From Paratrimastix pyriformis (lineage: Eukaryota > Preaxostyla > Paratrimastigidae): a DNA stretch of 32,052 bases. The position numbers and the translations under genes were made by a program. A model generated the notes under the pieces. That model saw only the letters and a list, made by a program, of their open reading frames with translations, did not search any database and had not been told where the DNA came from. The stretch spans positions 1-32,052 of the forward strand of contig JAPMOS010000299.1 in assembly GCA_027972325.1 (NCBI GenBank), read 5' to 3'. Shown here piece by piece: positions 1 to 9,544 of the stretch. The number at the start of each line of letters is the position of its first letter. The first letter of the stretch is position 1.

Positions 1-1157
1 TTGCTAACACTGGTACTTTCTGGACTCGTGGACTGCTGACGGCTGGTGGAAATTTGGCAAGCCCTAAAAATCAGTTCACCTGCTTCTTCCGCAAATCTCG
101 GGCTTAGAATTGGTTTCAATGGAACTGTTGATAACGCCTGGGGCGCTTACATGTCTGCAACCACTTCATTTGACAATTCAACTGCATGCGTTGGAAATGA
201 TTTCTCTGGTCAAGCACTTCGACTTCGTGCATATAACAATGCTAACTGCGGTATGATATTCGAAAATAGTGACAATGTCATGAACCTCTCATGCAATGCA
301 AACAGTGGTAATCTTTGGCTACGTGGCATGGCAACACTGAATGGTGGCTTAAAACTACCTAACAACACCTCCGGATATCTATATAGTGATGCAAATGGTA
401 ATATCACCGCAACTACTGTAACTTCCACTTCTGCTCAGTCTCTCGCTGCTAATAGTGGCTCTTCCACTAATATCTCATCGAATAATAATCTTATTAACAT
501 TTCTGGTGATACTACAAGTTCATACTTTAATGCAAATAACGCTAACTTTGGAGTTGTTTTTAATGTTGGAGGGGCTAATGTGATTAACTTTGGTAAGACT
601 CGTGTGACTTCACCTGTCATATTAGCTACTGCTCAATCAACTGGTGATTCTCTGCAAATGTACATCGATACTACTGGAAAAATACATGTTCCTACATCCT
701 CAATTCGATACAAGGAAAACGTAATGGATATGGCTGATACGTCATATTTATATAAGTTACGTCCCGTCAATTTCAATTACAAGGCTGATGAGAAAAAGGT
801 CAAATGCTATGGTCTAATAGCTGAAGAATGTGTTGATGTATGTCCTGATTTAGTATATTACAAGGATGGCGCTGTTGAAGGTATTCGACAAGATCGTTTG
901 CCTTTCATGATGCTCAATGAGATGAAAAACTAAAGGCACATTGTGATTCACTCACTGATGAAAACATGTCATTAAAAGCTCAAATAGAAACACTTAAAAC
1001 TGCTGTAGCGGAAATCAGACAGATGATTTCTGTTACGTTCGAAACTACTCAACCTTCTTCAATTGATAATGGTAAAATGGCATTCTATCTCGCTGATGAC
1101 TCAACACTGAAGGCTACATGGAAGATAAACAATGTACGACAAGCTACCAATATTTAA
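1..1157 (+). pseudogene. Fibre-like protein with Peptidase_S74 intramolecular chaperone (partial)
   Basis: The 5' end lies outside the window. The body is rich in Asn, Ser, Thr and Gly, as in beta-structured fibre or tail-spike proteins. Near 700-930 it becomes a typical S74 chaperone domain: SIRYKENV at the self-cleavage site, then LYKLRPVNFNYK, CYGLIAEE and RQDRLPFMMLNE. After it comes a short helical, coiled-coil-like segment (SLKAQIETLKTAVAEIRQ) and a small C-terminal module. In known S74 proteins (endosialidases, phage fibres, metazoan MYRF) the domain drives trimerisation and then cuts itself off. By inference this would be the receptor-binding spike of element A. It is broken, with about two breaks, and it converges on and slightly overlaps the next gene. 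Confidence 0.75.
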
Positions 1158-1828
1158 GCAAAAAGAGACTTTGAATTGTCTGCTTTCTTCTTCCCTTCTT
1201 TCACTATAAGTAGCTGTTTGCATGAGGCTGAGATTCCATAATGCTGCTTATCATCAACCCATACTTTAAGTTGGACTATCATTTTAACTGTGCTCCCTGG
1301 ATTGACGGCTTTCCGTAAATCCTCGTTTGTTTGTATTGTTGTGTCCTGTTTTACCTCACCATCTTCATCTTTTCGGAAGACACTCGGATACAGTGTATCT
1401 GCATATCCAACTGCTACTTTATAGTAGCTCGGAAACTTGTCATTATCACTCGTCTTGGCAAATGATTTGTATTGAAATTCATCTGGTTTGCCTTCTTCAA
1501 AAGTACCATTCACAATGCTTTCCACATTGTTTTGACAGTACTTCTCGAGCTTGTCTATCATCTTCTTAAAGTCATCGCCTACATTCTCAACTGGTAACCT
1601 GATGGTTTTAGTGTTCTCGTAAAAGTTCACTCCATAAGGTCCTAAGTCGATTTGTGGCGTCTGAACTAAGAGGTTACTACCATTATGTTCAATGTGACAC
1701 ATCTTCATTGTCTTCTCTTGCTTCCTGGACGATTCAGATAAGGCTTCAATTGACAGCTTCTTAACTGTGAAATCGTTCGGAATGATCACAACTGGCATAT
1801 CAGACTCAACAGATTGCTTGCTTGACAT
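1154..1828 (-). CDS. Unknown 224-aa protein, possibly a single-stranded-DNA-binding protein
   Basis: This open frame has no motif I recognise with certainty. It is soluble, of mixed charge, with no signal peptide or membrane segment. A repeating beta-like pattern (IDLGPYGVNFYENTKTIRLP, then SYYKVAVGYADTLYPSVF, then VKMIVQLKVWV) with an Asp/Glu/Lys-rich hinge resembles the OB-fold-like ssDNA-binding proteins of large DNA viruses, but that is only a resemblance. The ATG is chosen because the A-type promoter lies directly upstream. It is the terminal gene of the left A copy, its promoter sits at the inner edge of the TIR, and its stop overlaps the convergent fibre gene by 4 nt. It looks whole. 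Confidence 0.5.
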   Translation of the reverse strand: MSSKQSVESDMPVVIIPNDFTVKKLSIEALSESSRKQEKTMKMCHIEHNGSNLLVQTPQIDLGPYGVNFYENTKTIRLPVENVGDDFKKMIDKLEKYCQNNVESIVNGTFEEGKPDEFQYKSFAKTSDNDKFPSYYKVAVGYADTLYPSVFRKDEDGEVKQDTTIQTNEDLRKAVNPGSTVKMIVQLKVWVDDKQHYGISASCKQLLIVKEGKKKADNSKSLFA

Positions 1829-1885
1829 TAGTGGTTATTATATACTAACTATAGATAATAATTTTTCTTAAAATACCTTTACTGA
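1829..1885 (-). promoter_or_regulatory. Promoter of the 224-aa gene at the inner edge of the TIR
   Basis: Read leftward, it has AAGGTATTTTAAGAAAAA, then CTATAGTTAGTATATA, then the ATG at 1828. The same ~45 bases precede the small gene at 27563 in the other A end, so the TIR supplies matched promoters reading into both ends of A. Confidence 0.6.
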
Positions 1886-2730
1886 TTCAGTGATTATAAT
1901 GAGTGCGCATTCTGATGAGATATTCCTCATTATATCGTCAGTAGCTCATTGAATTATCATCTTAAAACACTCAGAGCTCAAATGATGAAACGCTGTTTTT
2001 TATCTCTTTGAAATAGAAGGTAAATCTGATTGATTTCTCTTTCAATTCATGTCAAAGCTGAGTAAATTTTCGCTTTAAAGGGCTCGGTGCTGAAATCAAA
2101 TTTCATATTGTTTTATCATTTTGTCATACTTTTCCATTTTCTTAGAATCAATTATTTGAGCTGATTCAATCAAAAAGAATGCATCATTTACTTAAGATTG
2201 ATGCATTATTTAATGATCACTTTTGAAAAGCACTTTTGTCACAATTTTATTTTGAATGAAGAGATAAGCTGTTTCTGATTGAATTCTCTTTCGTTTGATG
2301 CTTAAGATGATTGAATTGTTTGATTTGACAAAAATGGCAAAATAATTTCTGGGACAAAAAATGGAAAAAAAATTGAAAATGCATGGAGAATTCGCTTTTT
2401 GCCTCTAATTTCGTTTGTAGCTCGAATGAATTGATGCTTAAATCATTCCAAGCTGATTAAAATAAAATGCTCGTTTTACTTAAAAAACATTGAGAAAAAA
2501 GATTTTGCTCTGAAGAAATCGATTTTTGCCTCAAATAACGTTTGTAGCTCAAGAAAATTAATGCTTAAATCATTCAAAGCTGATAAAATAAAATGCTCCT
2601 TTTCAATAAAATATAATGAGAAAAAAAGATTTTGTTCTGAAGAAATCGATTTTTGCCTCAAATAACAACGCAAGCGTGAAAAATTGTGTGTGAAAATCGC
2701 TTGTCTCAGAACTCTCCTTTTATAACTACT
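1835..2730. repeat. Terminal inverted repeat of element A (left copy)
   Basis: About 0.9 kb of AT-rich, apparently non-coding DNA matches 26679-27560 as its reverse complement almost throughout. Landmarks are TAGTTATAAAAGGAGAGTTC at the tip, the GCAAGCGTG block near 2670, and a stretch about AAACAGCGTTTCATC near 1985. A patch of ~60 bases (about 1881-1940) differs completely from its partner. The repeat stops abruptly at 2730/2731, where element B begins. Confidence 0.85.
2412..2665. repeat. Two tandem ~127-bp units inside the TIR
   Basis: The units begin at about 2412 and 2539, each starting CGTTTGTAGCTC and ending ATCGATTTTTGCCTCAAATAA. They differ by scattered substitutions. The same pair occurs in the partner TIR at 26743-26994. 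Short open frames across them are by-products of the repeat and are not genes. Confidence 0.75.
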
Positions 2731-3144
2731 TACTTGATTTTCATTCTTCTGATCTAAATCATCTATGAAATATCACTAAAAATAGTTACTCAAAATACAA
2801 AAAACGACCAACTTATTACCAGGAAATACCCCTATTTTCCCCAATAATCTTCCCTTTTTACACCCTTTGGGTAACTTTCTTGTGTTCAATCTCCTGACGT
2901 AAACCCATCATAAAGCTCATTACCTCTATGACACGAACTTTTGAGTAACTCTTTAATAACTCCTTTAGTAACTCCTTATATATAACTACTTATATGATCT
3001 TATATCAACATAACTTATTAATATCTATTAAAATACAATCATAAATATTAATAGTTAATAAGTTACTGAATAGTTACTGAAATAATAGATCATATAGGGT
3101 ATCCATAATAAGATGTCCCGACTTCATCATACCACGGCTGCGCC
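2731..3144. other. AT-rich gene-free stretch upstream of the helicase (copy 1)
   Basis: No gene is seen. The stretch is full of scattered GTTACT/AGTAAC and TAACTCCTT words (about 2940-3080), which recur at 10720-10770 upstream of copy 2. They might be a regulatory or origin-like region, but nothing decisive is visible. Confidence 0.4.
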
Positions 3145-3154
3145 GTGCATGATG
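3125..3154. repeat. GC-rich hairpin at the 5' end of the helicase gene (copy 1)
   Basis: An interrupted palindrome: CATCAT and CACGGC, loop TGC, then GCCGTG and ATGATG. It is strikingly GC-rich within AT-rich DNA and occurs identically at 11175-11204. It could be a structural signal or the scar of a small mobile element. Confidence 0.6.
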
Positions 3155-4515
3155 AGCCGGAACATCCCAACCATATTAAGAAGATCATAATAGGGAAAGA
3201 TAAGAGTAGAGTGGAGGCGCGAGCCGACATGATACGATATGAACACAAGGCTTCCATTAGCGGGGGGGGGGGTTCAGGTGATGAACCTGTATATGCATAT
3301 ACACGGAAATGGATCATCAATTTACTGAATGGTAATAAGAACCGTTCACTACTCTTCTTAAAGTCCAAACAAGGGTCAGGTAAAGGTGTGATTCTTGACT
3401 TTTTAGATAGGAAACACATGTTATCGGTCGAGCAAGACATCATCACTGACGGGAGAGTTCAATGGTGAATTTGAAAACAAGACCTTAATTATCTTAGAAG
3501 AATTACATCAGAGTCCTGAGGGCTTTTCCATGTTCTATGATCAAATCAAGAAATTTGCAACAGATGATAAGATTGCATTACATAAGAAGAATCAAACACC
3601 AGTGGATATAACAAACTATCTCAATTTCATCATTGCTGTGAATGATTATATGTTCCAATTGAAAGAAGATGATCGTCGATGGGTTTGTCTCGATGTCTCA
3701 GATGAATTAAATGGAAATATGACCTTCTTCAATCGGTTCACAGACATTCTCCGAGAAAAGGAAGTCGAGAAATGTTTCTATGCATACTGTAAACAGGAAA
3801 TGAAAACACCAGAGATGCAAGCCTATAATCAATATGGTTCTCGTATGTATCCAGCCACTAAGACAAGAACAGAAATGGTTTGTGACAATCTGGCTTATAT
3901 TTACCAATACATCAAGGAGCGATATCTCAGCAAAGATGCTGGAATTGATGAATCATTAAAAAGTGTATGTGATGGACTTACAGAGTGGTTGAATAACAAA
4001 TCTTCAGATAAGACAAGTCGGTATTTTGGAAAGAAGATTACAATTCCATCAATACGTGATACATCAACAAAACTTCGTGATATGGATATTGTTCATCGTG
4101 GCACAGGTAATCAAGTAAGAGTGACAGCATCAGCAGAGAAGATCTTTGAGTTCTATATTAAGAAACGGTTTATTAGCGAGGCAGATGATTTCAGTGGATG
4201 TGAGACATACAACAGGTTGATGAATCAACAATCGATTAATGTGAAAGTGAAGAAAATAGAAAAGAAAACAGAAAACCATGATGATCTTGATGCAGGAATA
4301 TTCATTGATGAGCCGAAAGAACAACCGAAGGAAGAGCCCAAGAAGATAGTAACTAAAAAAATTAAGAAAGTAAAGAGCCTGAACCTGAACCAGAGCCTGA
4401 TTTTAAAAATATAATAGGATCAGAAGAGATTGAAGGCAATAAGGAATCGGATGATGAATCCCATCTGGTGAAGCTCTTAAATAATAAGAAAAAATCACAT
4501 CACAAGAAGCAGTAA
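3145..4515 (+). pseudogene. SF3 helicase (Pox_D5-like), copy 1
   Basis: Duplicate of the gene at 11195-12574, carrying the same Walker A, Walker B and motif C signatures and the charged C-terminal tail. This copy is broken, with about two breaks. See the copy-2 entry for domain detail. It lies 0.4 kb from the A TIR junction and converges on the integrase. Confidence 0.8.
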
Positions 4516-4637
4516 ATGGTATTATTTTTATGTTGTTTTTCAAACTGTTCTATTAATTGAGGAACATCCTTGATTAATTGAGCTTTAGGTTCTAAAGTGA
4601 AGTCTTTTTCATCAGGGTAACCCACCCAAGAGACTTT

Positions 4638-5618
4638 CTAAAAAATCTTTTTCTTGATCGTATGTTTGGATATGATCTTGTCGATGATATATTGATCATT
4701 TTCTTTTGGGATTTGAAGATCTTTTCCCTGATCACTCTTTTTAACAAGTTGTAACTGATTACGTGAATATCCTACATTTTCATATTCTGCTTTGTTTTCT
4801 GGATCATTGAGTAGATATAAGACGGGACTATCAGGTCGAATAACAATATCAACGATTGTTCTGACTTGAGGATCAAAACGGATATCAGTTGAACGAAACC
4901 GACCATGTAACCGTTGACGTGTGACAATATCAATCGGTTCATCCAGTTCAACACGGACAGAAGAACCAAGTGGATAGATGTATTCGAAATTTGGTTGTTG
5001 TTGAATGGGATCATTTAATTCTCCAGGACGATAGAGTTGTCTTAACTTACGAACACGTTTCTCAGCACGTTGATTAATAAATTCGATTAATGAAGGCAAT
5101 ACTTTGATCCATTCACGCGATGTTTTGCCTGTTAATAACTCCTGTGCCGACATTCGTTTGAATAATGCATAAGCAATCATCTGATTATATCTTTCGACGA
5201 TACCCTGCATACGATGTCGATTAACCTTACCAACACGGACCAACACCTTATGATCTTTGAAGAACTTGAGACAAGGACCTTTGAATTCACTACCATCATC
5301 GACCTCAATTTTTAGAGGGATATCAAGTATTTTCCGTTTATATATTTTAATAAAGGCATCACGAACAGCGGCGGCATCTTTAGATTTCAGAGGTTCAGCA
5401 TCACATTGACGACTTCCGATATCGACAACAAGTAAGAGATATTTAAAATCATGATCATGTGGCAGATACAGGAGATCAGCTTGGTTAATAATATGAGGAT
5501 CAACAAGATAGAATCGAGCAGCAGTCTTTTAGAATCACGTTGTGGAATAGATAGTAATTGATTGAGAACAGTATTTTTAGTTTGTTTTGGACCTAGTAAT
5601 TTTGACCAATCCAGATAT
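4638..5618 (-). pseudogene. Retroviral-type (rve) integrase of element B, copy 1
   Basis: Duplicate of 12698-13678. It carries the rve catalytic-core signatures (VVDIGSRQ, then EVDDGSEFKG, then GIVERYNQMI) and a long C-terminal extension. It converges on the helicase gene. This copy is broken, with about one break beyond any shared with copy 2. Confidence 0.75.
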
Positions 5619-5640
5619 TAATTACACAAGAAATTAGTTA

Positions 5641-5676
5641 TTTAGAAAGATAATATATAGATTTATAATATATAGA
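5641..5676 (+). promoter_or_regulatory. TATATAGA-ATG promoter of the 322-aa gene, copy 1
   Basis: TTTAGAAAGATAATATATAG followed by TATAATATATAGA directly abutting the ATG at 5677. It matches the promoter form seen before most B and A genes. The 5' leader must be very short. Confidence 0.55.
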
Positions 5677-6645
5677 ATGAATTTCAAACCATTATCTGAA
5701 TCAAAACAGATTGCATTGGAATTGTTCCAAGGATTATGTCAGAGGTATTATCGTCTGAAAGACCAACTCATGACAATCTATAATAATGAAATCCACGAAA
5801 TGCTCAAGATATTGGAAGATGACTACAAGAGAAAAGATTCACCAACTCATTGTATCTATCCTGATTCATCGACCTTGATCGGGAAGACGAGACACGTTTG
5901 TGACTTTTTAACTTGTAATAAACATAGCTCTGATATCATCACGAGATTACATAATGAATGGCAATTTTTTGTGTGGAAAAAAGATTATCTTAATGAGATT
6001 CACATGAATTTCGAGGAATCAATCGTGCCCTATATAGAAGATTATCATATTGATGTCATCGTCTTCCGGATTATCCATATATCAAACCTTATAACATTAA
6101 TATCAAATGAACTTGTTCCTTCATCGATATTTATTACACATAGTAAATACTATAATGACAGGGACATGGACATTACGTATCAAATCACTCGAGAAAAAGT
6201 ATTAATGACAAAAGATCAAACAGCAGCAGCGTGTTATGGTTCCAGTATCTATGAGATTATTGCTCACCCAACTGTTTGCACCGTAGATGATCAATTATTA
6301 CTCAGACAGATGCGTGGAATGTTAAAGGTGAATTTCAATGAATGTGTCCCTAGGCTGTATTCAACAAATACTCTTGATTTTAATAGATATTTGGATGGAA
6401 ATGAGAGGAGCTTTTCTCGCCGCGATAAAGACCCTGATAACTTTGTGACACATCAGAATTTTTTGTATCATCCGAATATATATTTTACGAATTGTAAGGG
6501 ACGCGATTTTCATTGGGAGTCGATTAAACACCGTCATACCTTTTTTGAACAGGCTACGGGTTGTGATCTAAAACGATTTATAAGCTCTCACCATAATTTT
6601 GAGTTCAGAAATGTAAACAGTTTCCGGAAAATTAAAAGAATTTAA
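5677..6645 (+). CDS. Unknown 322-aa protein of element B, copy 1
   Basis: I do not recognise the family. The protein is soluble and rich in His, Tyr and Asn. Its N-terminal ~60 residues are predicted helical. A Cys-x4-Cys pair sits near residues 75-80 (HVCDFLTCNKH), several HH or HxH pairs lie toward the C-terminus, and the tail is basic (FRKIKRI). No signal peptide or membrane segment is seen. The ATG is fixed by the promoter directly in front. It sits between the integrase and the zinc-finger gene hit by the DIRS. The duplicate is at 13738-14704. This copy looks whole. Confidence 0.65.
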   Translation: MNFKPLSESKQIALELFQGLCQRYYRLKDQLMTIYNNEIHEMLKILEDDYKRKDSPTHCIYPDSSTLIGKTRHVCDFLTCNKHSSDIITRLHNEWQFFVWKKDYLNEIHMNFEESIVPYIEDYHIDVIVFRIIHISNLITLISNELVPSSIFITHSKYYNDRDMDITYQITREKVLMTKDQTAAACYGSSIYEIIAHPTVCTVDDQLLLRQMRGMLKVNFNECVPRLYSTNTLDFNRYLDGNERSFSRRDKDPDNFVTHQNFLYHPNIYFTNCKGRDFHWESIKHRHTFFEQATGCDLKRFISSHHNFEFRNVNSFRKIKRI

Positions 6646-6682
6646 AGAAAAATAATATATAATATTAATATATACAATGGAA
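6641..6682 (+). promoter_or_regulatory. Promoter and first codons of a zinc-finger gene cut by the DIRS insertion, copy 1
   Basis: TTTAAAGAAAAATAATATAT and AATATATACA lead into an ATG at 6677. Two codons later the GC-rich DIRS end begins at 6683. The rest of the gene survives only beyond the complete DIRS copy, at 19921. Confidence 0.65.
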
Positions 6683-7163
6683 TGAGTCGACAGCCGAAGT
6701 CGAGGCAGGATAGGTGCTATGACTCCTTGTTCTTCATGATAAACACCACACAATGCAGAAAAAATCAATCACAAAAAATCGTATGGTCACGACGGGCAGC
6801 GTGTCCAATACGTGTCCATAAATCATCACAAAAATAGGAGAGAGAGGTCAAAGGGAGTCTGGAACTCTGGCCGAAGCCAAAAAATTAAACACGCACAGGA
6901 AAGGGGTGAGATGCGCGTGAACGGCCAGATGCGTTGCGCATCCGAATCTCCGAAAACCGTTCGGAGTGTTCCGGGTCAACGGTCCATGATCGAACCGTGA
7001 AGTGACCCCACTTTGGGCTTCGGAAGAGGTCCGAAAGGGGGTGGTAAAAAGAGCGGAGGCGAAAACACAACAGGGAAAAAGATGAAAAAGTGCGGTCGGA
7101 CTGTTCCCGCCCAATTCCGAGTACTTAAGGGGCGCCCCGGACCAGCACAGTGCCTTCGTTTTG
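6683..7163. repeat. DIRS terminal inverted repeat (cut copy)
   Basis: Same sequence as 14741-15221. It starts TGAGTCGACAGCCG and contains CGGTCGGACTGTTCCCGCCC near its inner edge. Its inverted partner is present only at the far end of the complete copy. Confidence 0.85.
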
Positions 7164-7291
7164 GAGTGGTGTTCTCCGTGGCAGAGGCGGTCGGTTGGAT
7201 GGCGTACGAACCCCGACAGTAGCAGCAGGAAAAGGTGCGGGTGGGCCTGAAAGCGAGAAAGGAGCAGAAAATGAGGGAGAAACGGGTGGGT

Positions 7292-7390
7292 AGCACCTAT
7301 CCTGCCTCGACTTCGGCTGTCGACTCACTATCCATCGTAGACTTAGGATAGCAGGCGACAGCCTCCGTCTTCGGCAGTCTAGGTGCTATC
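7292..7390. repeat. DIRS internal complementary region (cut copy)
   Basis: Complementary to the outer tips of both DIRS terminal repeats, abutted head to head. Identical in layout to 15351-15449. Confidence 0.85.
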
Positions 7391-9190
7391 ACATGCAGAG
7401 AGGGGGAAAAAGGAAACAAAACCCCAAAGCAGCACAGCATCTAATCGGCTGGCCGCAAAAATTCCCAACATACATGCCAAACCAGCATCTAGTCGGCCGG
7501 CGGCAGAACACAGAAAAAGACAGACAAAAACGCCTTGAACCGGGCCAGGGCACGCAGCCAGTTGGTGAGGCTCTCCTCGGTGGTGGGCTTTACAGCAGCC
7601 GAGACAAGTAGCTGGCGACCTTGGGCGCTCCAATGGGCCGCTCCGGCCGCCCAGAAATCCTGAAGGCGCAGACGCGCCAGCTGAGGTTCTTCGTCGGCTC
7701 CGAGTGGCCGGAAGCAGCCGGGCGGAAGGCCCGCGGGTCCTGCGGCAGGAGCACGGGCCAGTCCACCGTCAGGGCCAGCAGCAGGGCCACCAGGGCTGGC
7801 TCGGCCAGACCGGGGCCAGCAGAGTGCACTCGACCCCGGGCCCAGAGTGCTGCAGGTGGCGTAGCACGCGGTGGATCTGCGAAAAGGGGTTGACCCAGCT
7901 GTTCTCGCCGGGCTCCCACCGGGCCGAAAACGTGTCGGCGCGCAGGGACTGCACATCGCGGTGGCGGCTCGTAGCGGGGCACCTGGCGCGTCGCGAAGGT
8001 GGCCATGCGGTCGATCGAGTGCGGGCCCCAGAGCCGGTCCAGCGAACGGAACAGCGCCGGGTGGAGCATCCAGTCGCTGCGGTCGAAGTCCCGCGAGAGC
8101 TGGTCCGCCGTGGTATTCGTCACGCCCGCCACGTGCTCGGCCTGCAGGGTGATCCCGTGGCGTGCTGCAAGGGCGTGGATGGCCCGGGCGATCCCGTCCA
8201 GGGCCGGGTTGAGGCGGCCAAACCCGTTGAGGTGGGCCACCGTCGTCGCGTTGTCGACCTGGAAGAGCACCGTGCGGCCCCGCCAGGCCGGCGTGGCGGC
8301 CCAGATGCGCAGGGCGTTGAGCACGGCCATGCTCTCGCGCTGGTTGATGGGCGTCTCGCGCATGACGCCCGTCCAGGGGCCCTGGGCTGTCTCGTTGCGC
8401 TCGATCCAGCAGGCCCCCCAGCCGATGTCCGAGGCGTCCGTGGCGCAGGTCAGATCGGCCGGCGCCGGGAGCGGACAGGCCCCGTTCCAGCCCTCGAGGC
8501 CCTCCAGCCACCAGCGGAGGTCCCCCCGGGCTGGTTCGTCCAGCGTCACGCCGCAGTGCCAGTTGGGGGCCGCTGCGACCACGCGGTAGACGTTGCGCAG
8601 GAGGAACTTGGCGGGGGCCACGGCCCGCGAGACGGACAGGCAGAGGCCCGCCACGTGGGCCACCCGACGCACGTGGGGCCGCGAGCAGCGCAGCAGCCGG
8701 GCGATCTCGTGTCGGATGGTGCGCCGCTTCTCGGCGGGCACGCAGTAGCGCACCTGGGGAGCGGTCTCGACCTCGTACCCCAGAAACTGCTGCCGCGGGG
8801 CGGGCGCATGGCACTTCTCCAGCTTGAGGTTCATGCCCGCCTGCTCCATCACGGCCACGAAGCGCGCCCACTCGCGATCGGCCTCGGCCGGCCGACTGGC
8901 CACGATGAAGTCGTCGATGTAGGAGAGCATCCGCAGGCCGCACGAGGGGCCCCGGAGGTACTCGCAGAGGGGCCTGAGAAACTTGGTAAAGGCCCACGGC
9001 GCACAGGAGAGGCCGAACGGGAGAACCGTGTAGACGTAGTAGCGGCCCCGCCAGGCGAATCCCAAGAGCTGCTGGTCGTCGGGGTGAATGCGCAGGTGAT
9101 GGTAGCCCTCGGAGACGTCCGCCGTCGAGATGTAGTCCCCGTCGCGCAGCAGAGGCGCCAGCGTGGTCAGGTCCTAAATTTATTTTCACA

Positions 9191-9481
9191 ATGAGTCAAA
9201 ATGAAATTACAAAGCGCGATAATAATACTCATCATTCCGATGCAGATGATGAAATAATATTCGATAATATTTCTAAAAATCAAAAAACATTAAAAGAATT
9301 AAAAGATACATATGAAATGTCAAAGAGACACTTTGTCAAGTATGACACTCTAGATCTAAAACCTTCCTTTTATGAAGGTGTTCAACGATTAGTCAAATTT
9401 CATATGAATTATGAAGAAGTCATAATACTTTTCGACAAAGTTTCAAAAAACATCAACAATATTGAAGAACGTGATGATTAG
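9191..9481 (+). CDS. Unknown 96-aa acidic protein of element B
   Basis: A small hydrophilic protein of mixed charge. It has an acidic N-terminus (SDADDEIIFDN), a likely helical middle (NQKTLKELKDTYEMSKRHF) and no membrane segment. No family is recognised. It starts only 15 bases after the duplication junction. Its immediate upstream DNA (AAATTTATTTTCACA) lacks the TATATAGA box of its neighbours, so its natural promoter may have been left behind at the junction. It is followed by a same-strand gene with its own promoter. Confidence 0.55.
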   Translation: MSQNEITKRDNNTHHSDADDEIIFDNISKNQKTLKELKDTYEMSKRHFVKYDTLDLKPSFYEGVQRLVKFHMNYEEVIILFDKVSKNINNIEERDD

Positions 9482-9506
9482 TTATACTTTTTCTTTAATT
9501 AGAATT

Positions 9507-9544
9507 TATTTAAAGAAAAAATGTATAGTATAATTATATATAGA
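9507..9544 (+). promoter_or_regulatory. TATATAGA-ATG promoter of the 141-aa gene
   Basis: ATTTAAAGAAAAAATG, then GTATAATTATATATAGA directly against the ATG at 9545. This decides the start: an in-frame ATG at 9521 lies inside the promoter. Confidence 0.65.

Larger units (their letters stand above)
1..2730. mobile_element. Polinton/Maverick element A, left copy (right end only)
   Basis: This is the right-hand end of an AT-rich Polinton that enters from outside the window. Its parts here are a fibre-like gene with an S74 chaperone domain, an unknown leftward gene, and a ~0.9 kb terminal inverted repeat ending at about 2730. The repeat is matched in inverted orientation at 26679-27560, where the opposite end of an A-type element begins. 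Promoters at the inner edges of both repeats point into A, so the repeats belong to A and not to the DNA between them. The element looks broken, with about two breaks in the visible part. The tip reads TATAACTACT, so the element begins AG on the other strand, as Polintons commonly do. Confidence 0.75.
2731..9175 (+). repeat. Direct repeat, copy 1 of the duplicated B segment
   Basis: Nearly identical to 10781-17243 in the same orientation, with few differences by eye, mostly lengths of single-base runs. It contains the helicase, integrase, the 322-aa gene and the 3' half of the DIRS element. It begins exactly at the tip of the A TIR and ends inside the DIRS reverse transcriptase, where sequence switches to AT-rich B DNA at 9176. 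The pattern fits a tandem duplication of 9176-17243, with the first ~1.6 kb of copy 1 displaced beyond the left A element. Confidence 0.9.
6683..9175 (-). mobile_element. DIRS-type retrotransposon, cut copy (3' half)
   Basis: GC-rich DNA identical in content to the 3' half of the complete element at 14741-19920, read on the minus strand. Parts are the terminal repeat (6683-7163), the internal complementary region (7292-7390) and most of the RT/RNase H region (about 7590-9175), with YIDDF and TDASDIGWGA signatures. It ends where the tandem-duplication junction joins it to AT-rich B DNA. It is broken: half the element is absent and a few further breaks are present. Confidence 0.9.

Noticed and set aside
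1-1157. Bacteriophage contamination, suggested by the S74 domain
   Set aside because: The gene is contiguous with a Polinton TIR and shares strand layout and base composition with eukaryotic virus-like genes.
2476-2673. Short minus-strand frames in the TIR, with counterparts at 26741-26932
   Set aside because: They follow the tandem 127-bp units, give repetitive low-complexity peptides and have no promoter.
3090-3446. Minus-strand frame opposite the helicase start, also at 11140-11475
   Set aside because: Antisense to the Walker A region; no recognisable features.
7704-9194. Long plus-strand frames over the DIRS RT, here and at 16069-17583
   Set aside because: Antisense to clear RT/RNase H signatures; GC-driven.
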